From positions 7,379,501-7,443,500 of the forward strand of contig NZ_JACCFE010000002.1 of the NCBI RefSeq assembly GCF_014256275.1: DNA of 64,000 nt, given 5' to 3'. Origin of the DNA: Rhodococcus sp. 4CII (lineage in GTDB: Bacteria; Actinomycetota; Actinomycetes; Mycobacteriales; Mycobacteriaceae). The translations under genes were made by a program, and so were the position numbers. How positions within the stretch are numbered: the first letter of the stretch is position 1; the number at the start of each line of letters is the position of its first letter. Under the pieces are notes generated by a model. That model did not search any database, was not told where the DNA came from, and was given only the letters and a program-made list of their open reading frames with translations. Shown here piece by piece: positions 45,141 through 54,279 of this stretch.

Positions 45141-47036
45141 TTATGCCGTTCCTCGCAGCGGCCTGATTTCGAACAGTGCTTCGACGAGCGCGGCGGCCGA
45201 TGCGGTCTTCGCCGAGGTTTTCGTGGTCGCGTCGGCCGTGGCACGGTGGCCGGCGAGGTGCACGGTTGCGGTGAAGCGGGGTGCGTGTGCCGGCCCGTCG
45301 ATATGGAACTCCCACTCGGGTGGTGGCTGATTGTTGTTCTGGGCGAGGCTCATCAGCCAGGCGGTGGGGTTGGACAGGGCCTTGGACTTCTTCGCCCCCT
45401 CCAGGTTCAGTGCGGCCGGCGCGCTCTTACGGTGCGGTTCCGGGGAGACCGGGGAACCTACATCATTCGGCGCCGGTGGGGGAGTCGCCGGCCGCGGAGT
45501 GGGCGCCGTGGTGTGCCAGTCCGGCTCCGCGTCGGCGGGTTCGGTGCCGATCAGCTGCGCGCGCACCGCCGCCCACAGGGCGGCCTGTTCGGTCGGTTTC
45601 TTCGCGGACCCGATGGTCCACGGTCCGCGGATACCCAGGTGGGTGGCGCGGGCCGCGAACAGCGGGTGGTGGTCGACGCCGCTGCGCCGGACCTCGAGAT
45701 CGGTGGGAGGGTGATCGGGGTGAGTTTGCCGCCACACCGACACCACGCTGGGCCCCATCTCCGGATGGGTGGCGGCGAGGGTGTCCAGGACGCGGAGTTG
45801 CATCGGAAGCCAGGTGGGGTCGGCGGCGTCGATCAGGACCGCGACGTCCGGGGCGGTCAGCAGGTCGGCGTCGACACGGCGGGCGAGTTCCGATGCCAGC
45901 TCGGTCCGAAGTGGCCTTGCGGCTGCGCATTTGAGCACCTTGTGGAAGGTGCGGGAGTCGAGGGCTGTGAGATCGCGTGCCGCCTCCTGGGCTACGAGAC
46001 GTTGGTCGGCGTGCTTGAACCGGTTCTTCTTCGCCTCCCGGGCGGCGCGGGTGCGCCGGTTCAGGTCCGCGCCGAGGGCGGCGAGCTGTTCGCCGGTGTA
46101 AGGGCCGGGGGAGGAGTCGAGGTCGGCGAAGATGATCCGCTGATTGATCAGGTCCGCCACCCGCCGCAGCGGTGAGGTGACATGGGTGTAGGCGCTCAGG
46201 CGGAGCCCGTAGTGCCCGTGCACGGTCGGATCGTAGGTCGCGGCCCGCAGCGTGGACAGCAGTCGTCCCCGCAGTTTCGCGAACAGGTCCGGATCCCCGG
46301 CCGCGGCGGCGATCTCGGTCATCAGCTCGTCGGTGCTGCCGGCCACCGGGTTGGCGCGGTGGTTGCGGAACAGGATCGGCAGACCCCGTTCCACGCACCA
46401 CAACGCCACCGCCTCGTTGGTGGCGATCATCAACTCCTGCACGATGACGTAGGCGACGGTCCGCAGCGCATCCGGGATCGCCACGATGGCGCCGTCCTCG
46501 CTGGCGGCCCAGCCTCGGGTGAGGTCGTAGAACGCGAGGGCGCCGCCGTCACGCCGGGCGGTCAGCAGCACCTGCGCGGCGGCATCGGCCGCGGCCAGCG
46601 GGGGGTGCAGCGGATGCTGCGGGTCGGTCAGGATGGCGGACGCTTCGGCGTGATCGACCGCCACGCACCGCCCCGAGGCGATGTCCCCGCGGCGGACGGT
46701 GACGTCGACCAGCTGACCGCCGGTAGTGAGGGTTCCGGTGACCCGCAGGCTGGTGCGTCGTGCATCAGCGGTGAGGGTGGCGGCCTGTTCGGCCGTGTCG
46801 CCGAGCATCGCAATGGTGCGGCCCGGCAGGTACCGGGTCTCCGCCCGCAGGAACGCCTGCTCGTCGGCGACCGACCCGAGCTCGACGACGTCGGCGACAC
46901 CGGCGATGTGAACCTCGACCGTCCACCCACGGCCGTCGGCGCGGGGGACGACGGAGAAGGCATCGTCCCGGTCCCGCGCGTACTGCGAGTCGATCATCAG
47001 CAGCGTCGACATATCGGTCGCTGTCGAAGACGTCAT
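45141..47036 (-). CDS. RNB-domain ribonuclease with C-terminal dsRNA-binding-like domain
   Basis: 631 residues from ATG 47036 (GGGGGTG upstream). The RNase II/R catalytic signature is complete: IDSQYARDRDDA with Asp at 16, 22, 24 and 25, then LRRVADLINQR later in the RNB domain (THVTSPLRRVADLI). Unlike RNase R it begins almost directly with the RNB domain: no cold-shock OB domains and no S1 domain are visible. The last ~85 residues (PTAWLMSLAQNNNQPPPEWE ... AHAPRFTATVHLAGHRATAD ... KTSAKTASAAALVEALFEI) resemble a double-stranded RNA-binding domain. Predicted 3'-5' exoribonuclease, maybe aimed at structured RNA. Divergent from a DUF1016 gene across a palindrome. Confidence 0.85.
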   Translation of the reverse strand: MTSSTATDMSTLLMIDSQYARDRDDAFSVVPRADGRGWTVEVHIAGVADVVELGSVADEQAFLRAETRYLPGRTIAMLGDTAEQAATLTADARRTSLRVTGTLTTGGQLVDVTVRRGDIASGRCVAVDHAEASAILTDPQHPLHPPLAAADAAAQVLLTARRDGGALAFYDLTRGWAASEDGAIVAIPDALRTVAYVIVQELMIATNEAVALWCVERGLPILFRNHRANPVAGSTDELMTEIAAAAGDPDLFAKLRGRLLSTLRAATYDPTVHGHYGLRLSAYTHVTSPLRRVADLINQRIIFADLDSSPGPYTGEQLAALGADLNRRTRAAREAKKNRFKHADQRLVAQEAARDLTALDSRTFHKVLKCAAARPLRTELASELARRVDADLLTAPDVAVLIDAADPTWLPMQLRVLDTLAATHPEMGPSVVSVWRQTHPDHPPTDLEVRRSGVDHHPLFAARATHLGIRGPWTIGSAKKPTEQAALWAAVRAQLIGTEPADAEPDWHTTAPTPRPATPPPAPNDVGSPVSPEPHRKSAPAALNLEGAKKSKALSNPTAWLMSLAQNNNQPPPEWEFHIDGPAHAPRFTATVHLAGHRATADATTKTSAKTASAAALVEALFEIRPLRGTA

Positions 47037-47157
47037 GGTCGCCGCACCCCCTTTGGTTCTCCAGCACTTCGACGATAACCAAACCCCACCAGGCGCGTCG
47101 GCGACGCACCCGTAGGCGCACCACCTGCACATCCCTAAAACCGGCTACAGGTACGGT

Positions 47158-47177
47158 TTGTTTACCGCGGTAAACAA
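47158..47177. promoter_or_regulatory. 20-bp perfect palindrome TTGTTTACCGCGGTAAACAA
   Basis: Perfect dyad in the 237-bp gap between the divergent RNB ribonuclease and the DUF1016 gene. Its form (GTTTACCG/CGGTAAAC) suits a dimeric repressor acting on both directions. Which regulator binds is unknown; none is encoded beside it. Confidence 0.6.
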
Positions 47178-47273
47178 CGGAGAAAACGGACATTGCAGGC
47201 CTGGTTTCGAAGCTCGAGCCGGGTCGAGGGTCACGCTAGCAGTGCGGGCATCCGAGTCCATTAGCGTCGAGGA

Positions 47274-48011
47274 ATGCCCTCCATCGTCCCCGCCGACTAC
47301 GCAGCCACGTTCGAGAGCATCAAACGGCTCGTACATGAGGCGCGCTACACCGCCCAGCGCCGAGTGAACACCGAACTGCTCAGGCTCTACTGGCAGATCG
47401 GAGCGACGATCATCGAGCGGCAGAAAACGGCCCCATGGGGCAGCAAGGTCCTCTCCCGGCTCTCCGCGGACTTGCGCGCAGAGTTCCCCACCGCAAAAGG
47501 ATTCTCGTTGGCCAACCTCAAGTACATGAGGAGGTTCGCCGAGGCGTGGCCCGACCCCGAGGCAATTGGTCAACGACCCGTTGGCCAATTGCCGTGGGGG
47601 CATGTCATCGAGCTGATCGAGAAGCTCGATGACGCCGAGTTACGCGACTGGTACAGCGCCAAGGATGTCGCACATGGTTGGAGTCGTCCCGTGCTGGCGC
47701 ACCAGATCAAGACTCAACTGCACCTCCGCGAGGGTGCGGCCCCGTCCAACTTCCCGCACGCTCTCGAGCGCACGGACTCCGAGCTCGCTCAGCAGATCAC
47801 CAAGGATCCGTTCACACTCGAGTTCCTCGCCATCGACGGGGACGCCGCCGAGCGACAGTTGGAGGATCGGCTCGTCGAGCGCATCATCGACACCCTTCGC
47901 GAGCTCGGTCCCGGGTTCGCGTTCGTCGGCCGCCCGGTCCATTTCGATGTCGAGGGTGATGCGTACTTCGTCGATTATTCCGATTCCGGGGTTATCCCGA
48001 TCTGTGCGTAG
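47274..48011 (+). pseudogene. DUF1016 (YhcG-type) nuclease, 3' part displaced by RIT element
   Basis: Native part about 234 codons from ATG 47274. The N-terminal DUF1016 domain is plain (VNTELLRLYWQIGATIIERQ, WGSKVLSRLSADLRAEFP, FSLANLKYMRRFAEAWP, QLPWGHVIELIEKLDD). The PD-(D/E)XK nuclease domain has just begun (GFAFVGRPVHFDVEGDAYFV D) when the frame enters the RIT terminal repeat after the Asp codon at 47973-47975 and stops at 48011. The expected continuation with the catalytic D/ExK is missing. These proteins are restriction-like or phage-defence-associated nucleases. Confidence 0.82.
47976..48000 (+). repeat. RIT left terminal inverted repeat
   Basis: 25 bp beginning TATTCCGATTCCGGGG; matches the inverted right end with one difference (G for C at position 13). 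Confidence 0.8.
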
Positions 48012-48171
48012 GTCCTGCCCCGACGAGGTGTTTTCGGATCCGTTGTCGGAATAGTTCCTTCAAGTCCGCCGACCATCTCTGGACGATAGCGCGCTGCCGG
48101 GTCATGCCGTTGTGTTGATTACGGACGTTCCGATGGTGCGTCCGTGACCGTCACGATGGAAGGACAAGAAC

Positions 48172-49404
48172 ATGGAACCAACCATGTCTGTATTGGTAGA
48201 CGGAGTATTGACCGCAGCCCGGGGCGCCGGACTGACCGAGGCATCGCTCAAGTACCAGAGGAGTTGTTGCGCGACCGTGGCACGGTACTGCACCGACCAC
48301 GCGATCGACGAGTACAACGAGCAGGTCCGCGACAGGTTCCTGGCTGAGCAGGACACCCGTCTGCAGCGCAGAAATATCGGCCCGGTGTTCCGGTCGTCGC
48401 TGGAGAAGACAGCAAACATGCTGCTCGAGTTCAAGATGGAAGGGAAAGTGGTATGGCGCAGGCGGCGTCCGATGCCGACGCAGCTGCCACCCCGTTTCGA
48501 GACGGCCCTGCGCTTGTTCGACGAGTCGCTCTCGGGAACCCTGGCCGTCGGATCGGTCGAGTTAGCTTTGGGCGAGATTAGACAGCTGCTTACTCATCTC
48601 CACGACCGTGGACATGACAGCTTCCACGGTGTCGGGCTCGGCGACGTGCGGGAATTCCTGATGGCCATAGCCCCGAATCACCAGTCGGGCATGGGAAACA
48701 CCGTGTGGGCAGTCAAGCGATTCTTTAGCTTCCTCAACGACTTCGAACTGTCCGACCTGCCAGTGCACGCAATGTTGTCACAGGTCTCACCGAGACGGAT
48801 TCGGATCCTGCCGCGCTTCACCCAGGACGAGGTCACCCGGCTGCTCGCAGTGATCGACACCGCGACGGCCGTTGGCAACAGGGATTACGCGATGGTGCGA
48901 CTGGCCGTGTCGACAGGGCTGCGCTGCGGCGACATCACCGATCTGCGGCTGGAGAGCATCGACTGGCGGCGAGATGAGATCAGAATCGTGCAGCGAAAGA
49001 CCGCGGCCACACTGGCGCTGCCGCTCACGGTCGAGGCGGGCAACGCAGTCGCCGACTACATCTTGAACGCCAGGCCTGCCTCCGACTCACCCGAGGTATT
49101 CCTGCGCGCCCATGCGCCGCACGTCAAACTGACGGGACCGACGGGCGCGTTGATCATGAAACGCCATCTGGCCGCGGCAGGCATCCCACACAAGGCCGGC
49201 GACGGAAAGACGTTCCACGCGTTACGTCGCACCCTGGGCACCAGGCTGATCGAAACCGGAGCGGAACTTCCGATGGCCGCCCAAATCCTCGGACATGCCC
49301 GAATCGACTCGTCGAAGCGCTACATCGCCTTGGACACGGACTCGCTTCGCGAATGCTGCCTGCCCCTGACCGGTTTTGAATGCCGTGCGGAGGCGCTGCA
49401 ATGA
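48172..49404 (+). CDS. ritA: RIT tyrosine recombinase A
   Basis: 410 residues from ATG 48172 (ATG 48184 also possible). Core-binding region in the first ~200 residues, catalytic domain with Arg in VSTGLRCGDITDLRL, HxxR as FHALRRTLGTRL, GHARIDSSKRYIAL with His and the nucleophile Tyr. First and longest of the trio; its stop overlaps the start of the second gene (ATGA at 49401-49404). Confidence 0.88.
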   Translation: MEPTMSVLVDGVLTAARGAGLTEASLKYQRSCCATVARYCTDHAIDEYNEQVRDRFLAEQDTRLQRRNIGPVFRSSLEKTANMLLEFKMEGKVVWRRRRPMPTQLPPRFETALRLFDESLSGTLAVGSVELALGEIRQLLTHLHDRGHDSFHGVGLGDVREFLMAIAPNHQSGMGNTVWAVKRFFSFLNDFELSDLPVHAMLSQVSPRRIRILPRFTQDEVTRLLAVIDTATAVGNRDYAMVRLAVSTGLRCGDITDLRLESIDWRRDEIRIVQRKTAATLALPLTVEAGNAVADYILNARPASDSPEVFLRAHAPHVKLTGPTGALIMKRHLAAAGIPHKAGDGKTFHALRRTLGTRLIETGAELPMAAQILGHARIDSSKRYIALDTDSLRECCLPLTGFECRAEALQ

Positions 49405-50336
49405 CCAACTACAACAGCGCGTTCGCCTCCCACATCACCGCAATGCTGGAGCTGAGGGACTCGCTGGGCCACTACACGGGCAACCTGGCGTTCGTGATGC
49501 AGAACTTCGACCGGTTCTGCCTAGCAAAGCATCCCGACGCCACCGCCCTGACCCGGGAACTGGCCACCCAGTGGTGCGACGAGGGCAAGTCGGCGGGCAG
49601 GTCCGGCTACAAGATGCACGCCATCCGGAACTTCGGCAAGTACCTTCAATCCGTCGGTGCCGATGCGTTCGTGTTGCCGGCCGCCTGGATCGGCAAACCC
49701 GCCAGGCGATTACCGCACATGTTCACCGACGACGAGCTGGAACGGTTCTTCAACGCATGTGACCGGATCGGACCATCGACGCTGAGTCCGAACCGCGAGC
49801 ACATCATCCCGGTCGTGTTCCGCCTCATGCTCTCCTGCGGGCTTCGACCGCAGGAGGCCCGGCGGCTACGCCGCGCCGACGTCGACCTCGACACCATGGT
49901 GCTGACCGTCGTCCACGCCAAGCGTCGCAAAGACCGCCTCGTCCCAGTCGGCGACGACATGACCGAGCTGCTGGCGAGGTTCGACCGGCTCGCCGACCTG
50001 CGCCAACCCGACCGCGAGTGGTTCTTCGAACGAGCCCCCGGCCAGCCCTACCCGCACAACTGGCTGTCCGCGCAGTACCGCCGCGTTCGGGCACTAGCCG
50101 ACGGGGTCGCCCCCGGCTCGACGCCCTACACACTGCGCCACAACTACGCCACCAGGACACTCGCGCGCTGGGTCGACGAAGGCCGCGTCCTCGGCGTCTG
50201 GTTGCCCTACCTGTCCGCCTACATGGGCCACGCCACCTACACCGCCACCGCCTACTACGTCCACCTGCTGCCCCAGCGGATCGCCGCGACGGGCCTGACC
50301 AGCGCGGACGGGATCATCCCGGAGCCGCCGTTATGA
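49401..50336 (+). CDS. ritB: RIT tyrosine recombinase B
   Basis: 311 residues from ATG 49401, inside the ritA stop. Catalytic Arg in LSCGLRPQEARRLRR, HxxR as TLRHNYATRTLARW, then MGHATYTATAYYVHLLP with His and Tyr. Shortest of the three; ends overlapping ritC (50333-50336). Confidence 0.88.
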   Translation: MTNYNSAFASHITAMLELRDSLGHYTGNLAFVMQNFDRFCLAKHPDATALTRELATQWCDEGKSAGRSGYKMHAIRNFGKYLQSVGADAFVLPAAWIGKPARRLPHMFTDDELERFFNACDRIGPSTLSPNREHIIPVVFRLMLSCGLRPQEARRLRRADVDLDTMVLTVVHAKRRKDRLVPVGDDMTELLARFDRLADLRQPDREWFFERAPGQPYPHNWLSAQYRRVRALADGVAPGSTPYTLRHNYATRTLARWVDEGRVLGVWLPYLSAYMGHATYTATAYYVHLLPQRIAATGLTSADGIIPEPPL

Positions 50337-51364
50337 GAAAACCGGCCGACACCTTCCTCAAACACCTGCGTGACTGGTTCACCGTGTTCCTACCCAGGCA
50401 ACGCGCCGCCAGCCCCCACACCATCGAATCTGCCCGCCGCGCCTGGAACATGCTCCTGCGTCACGTCTGCGACACCGGTGGCATCCCCGTCGACAAGGTC
50501 ACCTTCCCGATGTTGGACCGCGCCTGCATCACAGGGTTCCTCGAACAGACACGTGCCGAACGCAACTGGACGGCGGCAACCTACAACCAGCGCCTCGCCT
50601 GCATCCGGTCGTTCTTCAAGTACGCCGCCACCGCCGAGCCGTCACTGGCCATCCACCTTGCCGATCTCGCAGGCATCCCGCTGATGAAAGCGCCCGCCAC
50701 CAAACCCGTCTCCCACATGAGCCAGCAAGCCATCAAAGCGCTCCTCGCCCAACCCGATCCGACCAACCGGACCGGACTACGAGACCAGTTCTTCATGATC
50801 CTGATGTATGACACCGCCGCCCGCGACGCGGAGATGCTCTCTGCCACCATCGGAGACCTCGACGCGAAACGTCTCACCATCGACCTCCTCGGCAAGGGAT
50901 CCAAACCCCGCCGCATCCCCATCACGAAGGAGACCGCCGCCCACTACCGGCACTACACCGCCGCGTTCCACCCCGACCCCCAGCGTGGCGAGCCGCTGTT
51001 CTACACCATCCACAGCCACCACAAGACGCACATGTCCGACGATAACGCCGCCCGGATCATCCGCAAGCACTCCCAAGCCGCCCACCGAAAATGCGCCGAA
51101 GTGCCCGTCCGAGCGCACCCCCACATGCTGCGCCACTCCCGAGCCATGCACCTCTACCAGGCAGGCATGCCGCTCGCACTACTCACCGAGTGGCTCGGGC
51201 ACGCCGACCCCGAGACCACACTCATCTACGCCCACGCCGACACCGAAATGAAACGCCGAGCCATCCAGAAAGCCACCGCGAACGGCGCCCCGACTCCCCA
51301 GCCATCCCAGGCGGTCTGGCACGACAACGACGACATCCTCAACCGGCTCCTCGGACTCAGATGA
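50333..51364 (+). CDS. ritC: RIT tyrosine recombinase C
   Basis: 343 residues from ATG 50333. N-terminal core-binding helices (SPHTIESARRAWNMLLRHVC), catalytic Arg in YDTAARDAEMLSATI, HxxR as HMLRHSRAMHLYQA, GHADPETTLIYAHAD with His and Tyr. Stops about 80 bp before the right terminal repeat. As in other RIT elements, all three recombinases keep a full catalytic set. Confidence 0.88.
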   Translation: MRKPADTFLKHLRDWFTVFLPRQRAASPHTIESARRAWNMLLRHVCDTGGIPVDKVTFPMLDRACITGFLEQTRAERNWTAATYNQRLACIRSFFKYAATAEPSLAIHLADLAGIPLMKAPATKPVSHMSQQAIKALLAQPDPTNRTGLRDQFFMILMYDTAARDAEMLSATIGDLDAKRLTIDLLGKGSKPRRIPITKETAAHYRHYTAAFHPDPQRGEPLFYTIHSHHKTHMSDDNAARIIRKHSQAAHRKCAEVPVRAHPHMLRHSRAMHLYQAGMPLALLTEWLGHADPETTLIYAHADTEMKRRAIQKATANGAPTPQPSQAVWHDNDDILNRLLGLR

Positions 51365-51401
51365 CCGCAATATCCCGACACCCAGCCAACCGAAACCAAC
51401 A

Positions 51402-52196
51402 TCACCCCAGGCGCAAGCACAAAGCAGCCCCTCGGCGACCAGGCCTCGGGATAACCCGGGAATCGGAATAATCGATATAGAAATCGTCGCCGTCGACGTC
51501 GAAGTGGTATTGCCGGCCGACGAACGCGAAGCCGTGCCCGAGCTCGAGCAGAAACCGCTCCAACCGCGCCATCAACGCCGCCTCGAGCTCGCGTTCGGCG
51601 ACCCGATCGGTCAGATCCAGGAAGTCGAAGACGTACGGGTCGCGGACCAGCTGCTGCGCAAGGTCCGAATCCCCGGTGGGGAGGTGCTCGGTGAAGTTCG
51701 AGGGCGCCGCCCCGATCCGCTGGTCGAGCCGGTTCCGGATCTGATGGGACAGGACGTTGCGCGACCAGCCCCGATCGAATGCCGCGGCCGCGTACCAGTC
51801 GCGTAATGCCTGGTCGTCGAGACGGTCGACCAGCACCGTCACGTGTCCCCACGGAATTTGTCCAACAGCTTGTTGCACGAATGCGCTCCGCGGCCATGCC
51901 GTGGCGATTTTGCGCATGTAGTGCAGATTGCTCCGCGAGAACCCGCGCATCTCGGGGAACTCCGCCCGCAGGTCGACCGCGAGTCGGTCGATGACCTTGC
52001 TTCCCCACCCCTCGGCCTCCTGGCGGTCCAGGATCGCGCGGCCGAGGTCCCAGTACAGCAGCAGCAACTCGGTGTTGACCACCCGGGTCGCGCGGACCCG
52101 CGCCTGTCGGACCTGCATCTTGAGGTGCTCGAGGAAGTCGCGGTAGTCGTCGGGCAGCAGTCCGGAATCGCTCACCCGCCCATCTTCCCGTACCAC
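51402..52196 (-). pseudogene. Second DUF1016 (YhcG-type) nuclease, cut at the same codon by the RIT element
   Basis: A different DUF1016 gene on the opposite strand, about half identical by eye to the one at 47274. Start GTG 52196 or GTG 52175. Domain marks: VVNTELLLLYWDLGRAILDR, WGSKVIDRLAVDLRAEFP, FSRSNLHYMRKIATAWP, QIPWGHVTVLVDRLDD. The nuclease domain begins (GFAFVGRQYHFDVDGDDFYI D) and then runs into the RIT repeat, ending at 51402. Each inward-facing gene keeps only its 5' part; neither 3' part is in the window. Confidence 0.82.
51446..51470 (-). repeat. RIT right terminal inverted repeat
   Basis: Inverted partner of 47976-48000. On the minus strand it follows the Asp codon (51473-51471) of the second DUF1016 gene exactly as the left end follows the Asp codon of the first. 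Confidence 0.8.
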
Positions 52197-52201
52197 CGAC
52201 G

Positions 52202-52726
52202 ATGAAGACGCAGGACCGTCGACACGCCCCCTACACCACGGGCTGCCCCCGAGCGGATGAGGTGGGAAAAATGAAGGTATTCAACATCATCCACGGAGTC
52301 TGCTTCGAGGGCTCAGAGCGGACGGAGCTGCACCCGTCGTGGTCGACCTGTGGATCGGCCGCGGCGGCGAGCACCGCCCGGCCACGGCGGTCACCGGCAG
52401 CGGCACCGTCACCGCGACCGCCGATGTGGCCGCGGCCGCCTCTCGCACAGGGGATCATCGCCCGGTCAGCTCGGGGGTGGGGCTCCTTCCAGGTTCCGTA
52501 GGCGACGGTGAGTCGTCACTCGCCGGCGTGGCCGCGAATGCGGACGCCCCCGTCACCGTAGGTGTGGTGACGCGGGCGCAGCCTGCCTCTCCGAAGCGTT
52601 GCGGTGGGATCAGTTCAGCAGGCCGGCACGGGAGGCTTACCGGACCGACGAACCCCTCCAGCGCTGGCCCCACCCTCGACGGGGTAAACGCACTACCGGG
52701 CCGCCTCGGCGGACGATGCGACCACG
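52202..52726. other. Gap with no confident gene
   Basis: About 520 bp between the DUF1016 start and a secreted-protein remnant. A short frame at 52271 begins MKVFNIIHGVCFEGSERTEL and could be a lost gene's head, but it soon loses coding character. Nothing else was recognised. Confidence 0.35.
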
Positions 52727-53050
52727 GTGCTCGACGCCTTCGTCGACGACCTGACCGCGCCCGGCGGCGCCGCCGCACCGGTGCCCGCGGGACTGCCGGG
52801 CGCCAAGTGCCTGGCCAAGGACACCACCTCGGGGGAGGAGAACTACTGCTACGTGGTCAACGGCCGATACATGGGCGAAGCGGGTGGACTCGACAAGAAG
52901 GACGTCGACCAGCAGATCTCCGCGCAGTACCTGATCCTCGAGCACGCCGACCAGAACGCCGAATCACCCCCACTGGCATCCCGCAGACGACGGGGGTTTG
53001 GGGAGTGTCAACCGGCGCGTCACAAGCTCCCCCGTCGCCCACGGGGGTGA
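52727..53050 (+). pseudogene. C-terminal remnant of a secreted or lipoprotein
   Basis: In-frame stretch reading AKCLAKDTTSGEENYCYVVN, then GRYMGEAGGLDKKDVDQQIS and AQYLILEHAD, with two cysteines likely forming a disulfide. The style matches the end of secreted actinobacterial proteins of unknown function. No start codon with ribosome binding site or signal peptide remains, and the last ~35 codons are low-complexity read-through. Confidence 0.4.
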
Positions 53051-53129
53051 TCCGCTCGACTGCGGTGGTCTCCAACCAGGACCACCAGTACTCTCACCTG
53101 ACCCGCACCGGCGTCTCGAGGAGGAAACT

Positions 53130-53477
53130 GTGGCACGCAAGGTCGTGGTGGAACTGGCCGATGACATCGACGGCACCGTCTTCATCGAGGACGGCGAGAG
53201 CATCAGCTACGCCCTCGACGGCGTCGAATACATGATCGACCTCAAGGATGAGCACGCGCGCGAATTCCGCGAGACCCTCGAGTGCTACATCGCCCACTCC
53301 ACCCGCGTCGGCGGCCGCAAACACCGCGCAGACCGACTTCCTGCCCCCACGGCGGCGAAGCGGCGGCGGGGAGAAGCCAAGGAGATCCGGGACTGGGCGC
53401 TCGCGCAGGGCTACCAGCTGTCCTCCCGCGGCCGCATCCCCACCGAGATCGAGCAGGCCTTCCGCGACGCCCGCTGA
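53130..53477 (+). CDS. lsr2: Lsr2-family nucleoid-associated protein
   Basis: 115 residues from GTG 53130 with GAGGAGG 6 bp upstream. N-terminal dimerisation/oligomerisation domain (VVVELADDIDGTVFIEDGES, SYALDGVEYMIDL) and C-terminal DNA-binding domain with EIRDWALAQGYQLSSRGRIP. In this place Lsr2 usually has the SxRGRI AT-hook-like motif, which inserts in the minor groove of AT-rich DNA. It acts as the H-NS-like silencer of foreign genes. An extra copy on an accessory region could keep the imported DNA quiet. It is followed by the SRAP gene after 43 bp. Confidence 0.95.
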   Translation: MARKVVVELADDIDGTVFIEDGESISYALDGVEYMIDLKDEHAREFRETLECYIAHSTRVGGRKHRADRLPAPTAAKRRRGEAKEIRDWALAQGYQLSSRGRIPTEIEQAFRDAR

Positions 53478-53520
53478 CAACACCCCCGGCACGTCGGTGG
53501 GCCGTGGCACGCTGTGGGGT

Positions 53521-54279
53521 ATGTGCGGTCGCTACGCGTCGACGACGAGCCGGAGCACGCTGCTCGACACCTTCGAGATCGACCCGGACCGGGCCGACCC
53601 CGAACTCGCCCCGGACTACAACGTCGCTCCCACCAAAACCTCCCCGGTCGTGATCGCCCGCGCACCGAAAGACACCGAAGACGCCCAGCCCCCGCCCGAG
53701 CGACAGCTGCGCAACCTCAAGTGGGGTCTGACACCGTTTTGGGCGAAGGACCCGAAGATCGGCTCCCGGATGATCAATGCCCGCGCCGAGACCGTTCACG
53801 AAAAGCCCGCGTATCGACAGTGTTTCAAATCGCGGCGGGCGATCATCCCGGTCTCCGGGTTCTACGAATGGTTCCCGACCAATCAGGTCGGCAAGTCCGG
53901 AAAACCGCTCAAGCAGCCGTACTACATCCACCCCGCGCTGGACGCCATTCTTCCATTGGCCGGCATCTTCGACTTCTGGCGCAATCCCGAGGCCCCCGAC
54001 GACGACCCGGACGCCTGGCTGGTCACCTTCTCCGTCATCACCACCAACGCCACCGACGATGTCGGGCACATCCACGACCGGATGCCGATGAGCGTGGCCC
54101 CGGAGAATTGGGTGGACTGGCTCGACCCGACCAACACCGACGTCGACTACGCCCGAACCCTGATGGCGCCCCCGGAACCGGGCAGCCTGGACACCTACCC
54201 GGTGTCCAAGGCGGTGAACAACGTCCGCAACAACAGCGAAGACCTCCTGACGCCGATCGCCGCCGAGAACACGAACTGA
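53521..54279 (+). CDS. SRAP-domain protein (YedK/HMCES family)
   Basis: 252 residues from ATG 53521. The catalytic Cys is residue 2 (MCGRYAS), which forms a covalent link to abasic sites in single-stranded DNA. Other conserved parts are PDYNVAPTKTSPVV, LKWGLTPFWAKD, MINARAETVHEKPAYRQCFK, RRAIIPVSGFYEWFP (Glu) and HDRMPMSVAPENWVDWL (His). Full length. Predicted to protect abasic sites; such genes are common on actinobacterial plasmids and phages. Confidence 0.95.
   Translation: MCGRYASTTSRSTLLDTFEIDPDRADPELAPDYNVAPTKTSPVVIARAPKDTEDAQPPPERQLRNLKWGLTPFWAKDPKIGSRMINARAETVHEKPAYRQCFKSRRAIIPVSGFYEWFPTNQVGKSGKPLKQPYYIHPALDAILPLAGIFDFWRNPEAPDDDPDAWLVTFSVITTNATDDVGHIHDRMPMSVAPENWVDWLDPTNTDVDYARTLMAPPEPGSLDTYPVSKAVNNVRNNSEDLLTPIAAENTN

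Larger units (their letters stand above)
47976..51470 (+). mobile_element. RIT element (recombinase in trio)
   Basis: About 3.5 kb bounded by 25-bp terminal inverted repeats (47976-48000 and 51446-51470, 24 of 25 identical, TATTCCGATTCC(G/C)GGG core). It carries three different tyrosine recombinases in one direction with ATGA overlaps, which is the definition of RIT elements. Both ends abut the same codon position of two different DUF1016 genes. Near each end an inner TGTCGG(A/G)ATA (48043-48052 on the left; 51371-51380, inverted, on the right) may be part of the binding site. All three genes look intact. Confidence 0.85.

Noticed and set aside
47274..52196. DUF1016 genes as intact proteins ending in the RIT element
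   Set aside because: Both stop just after the nuclease domain begins and share the same foreign tail from the terminal repeat, so they are truncated.
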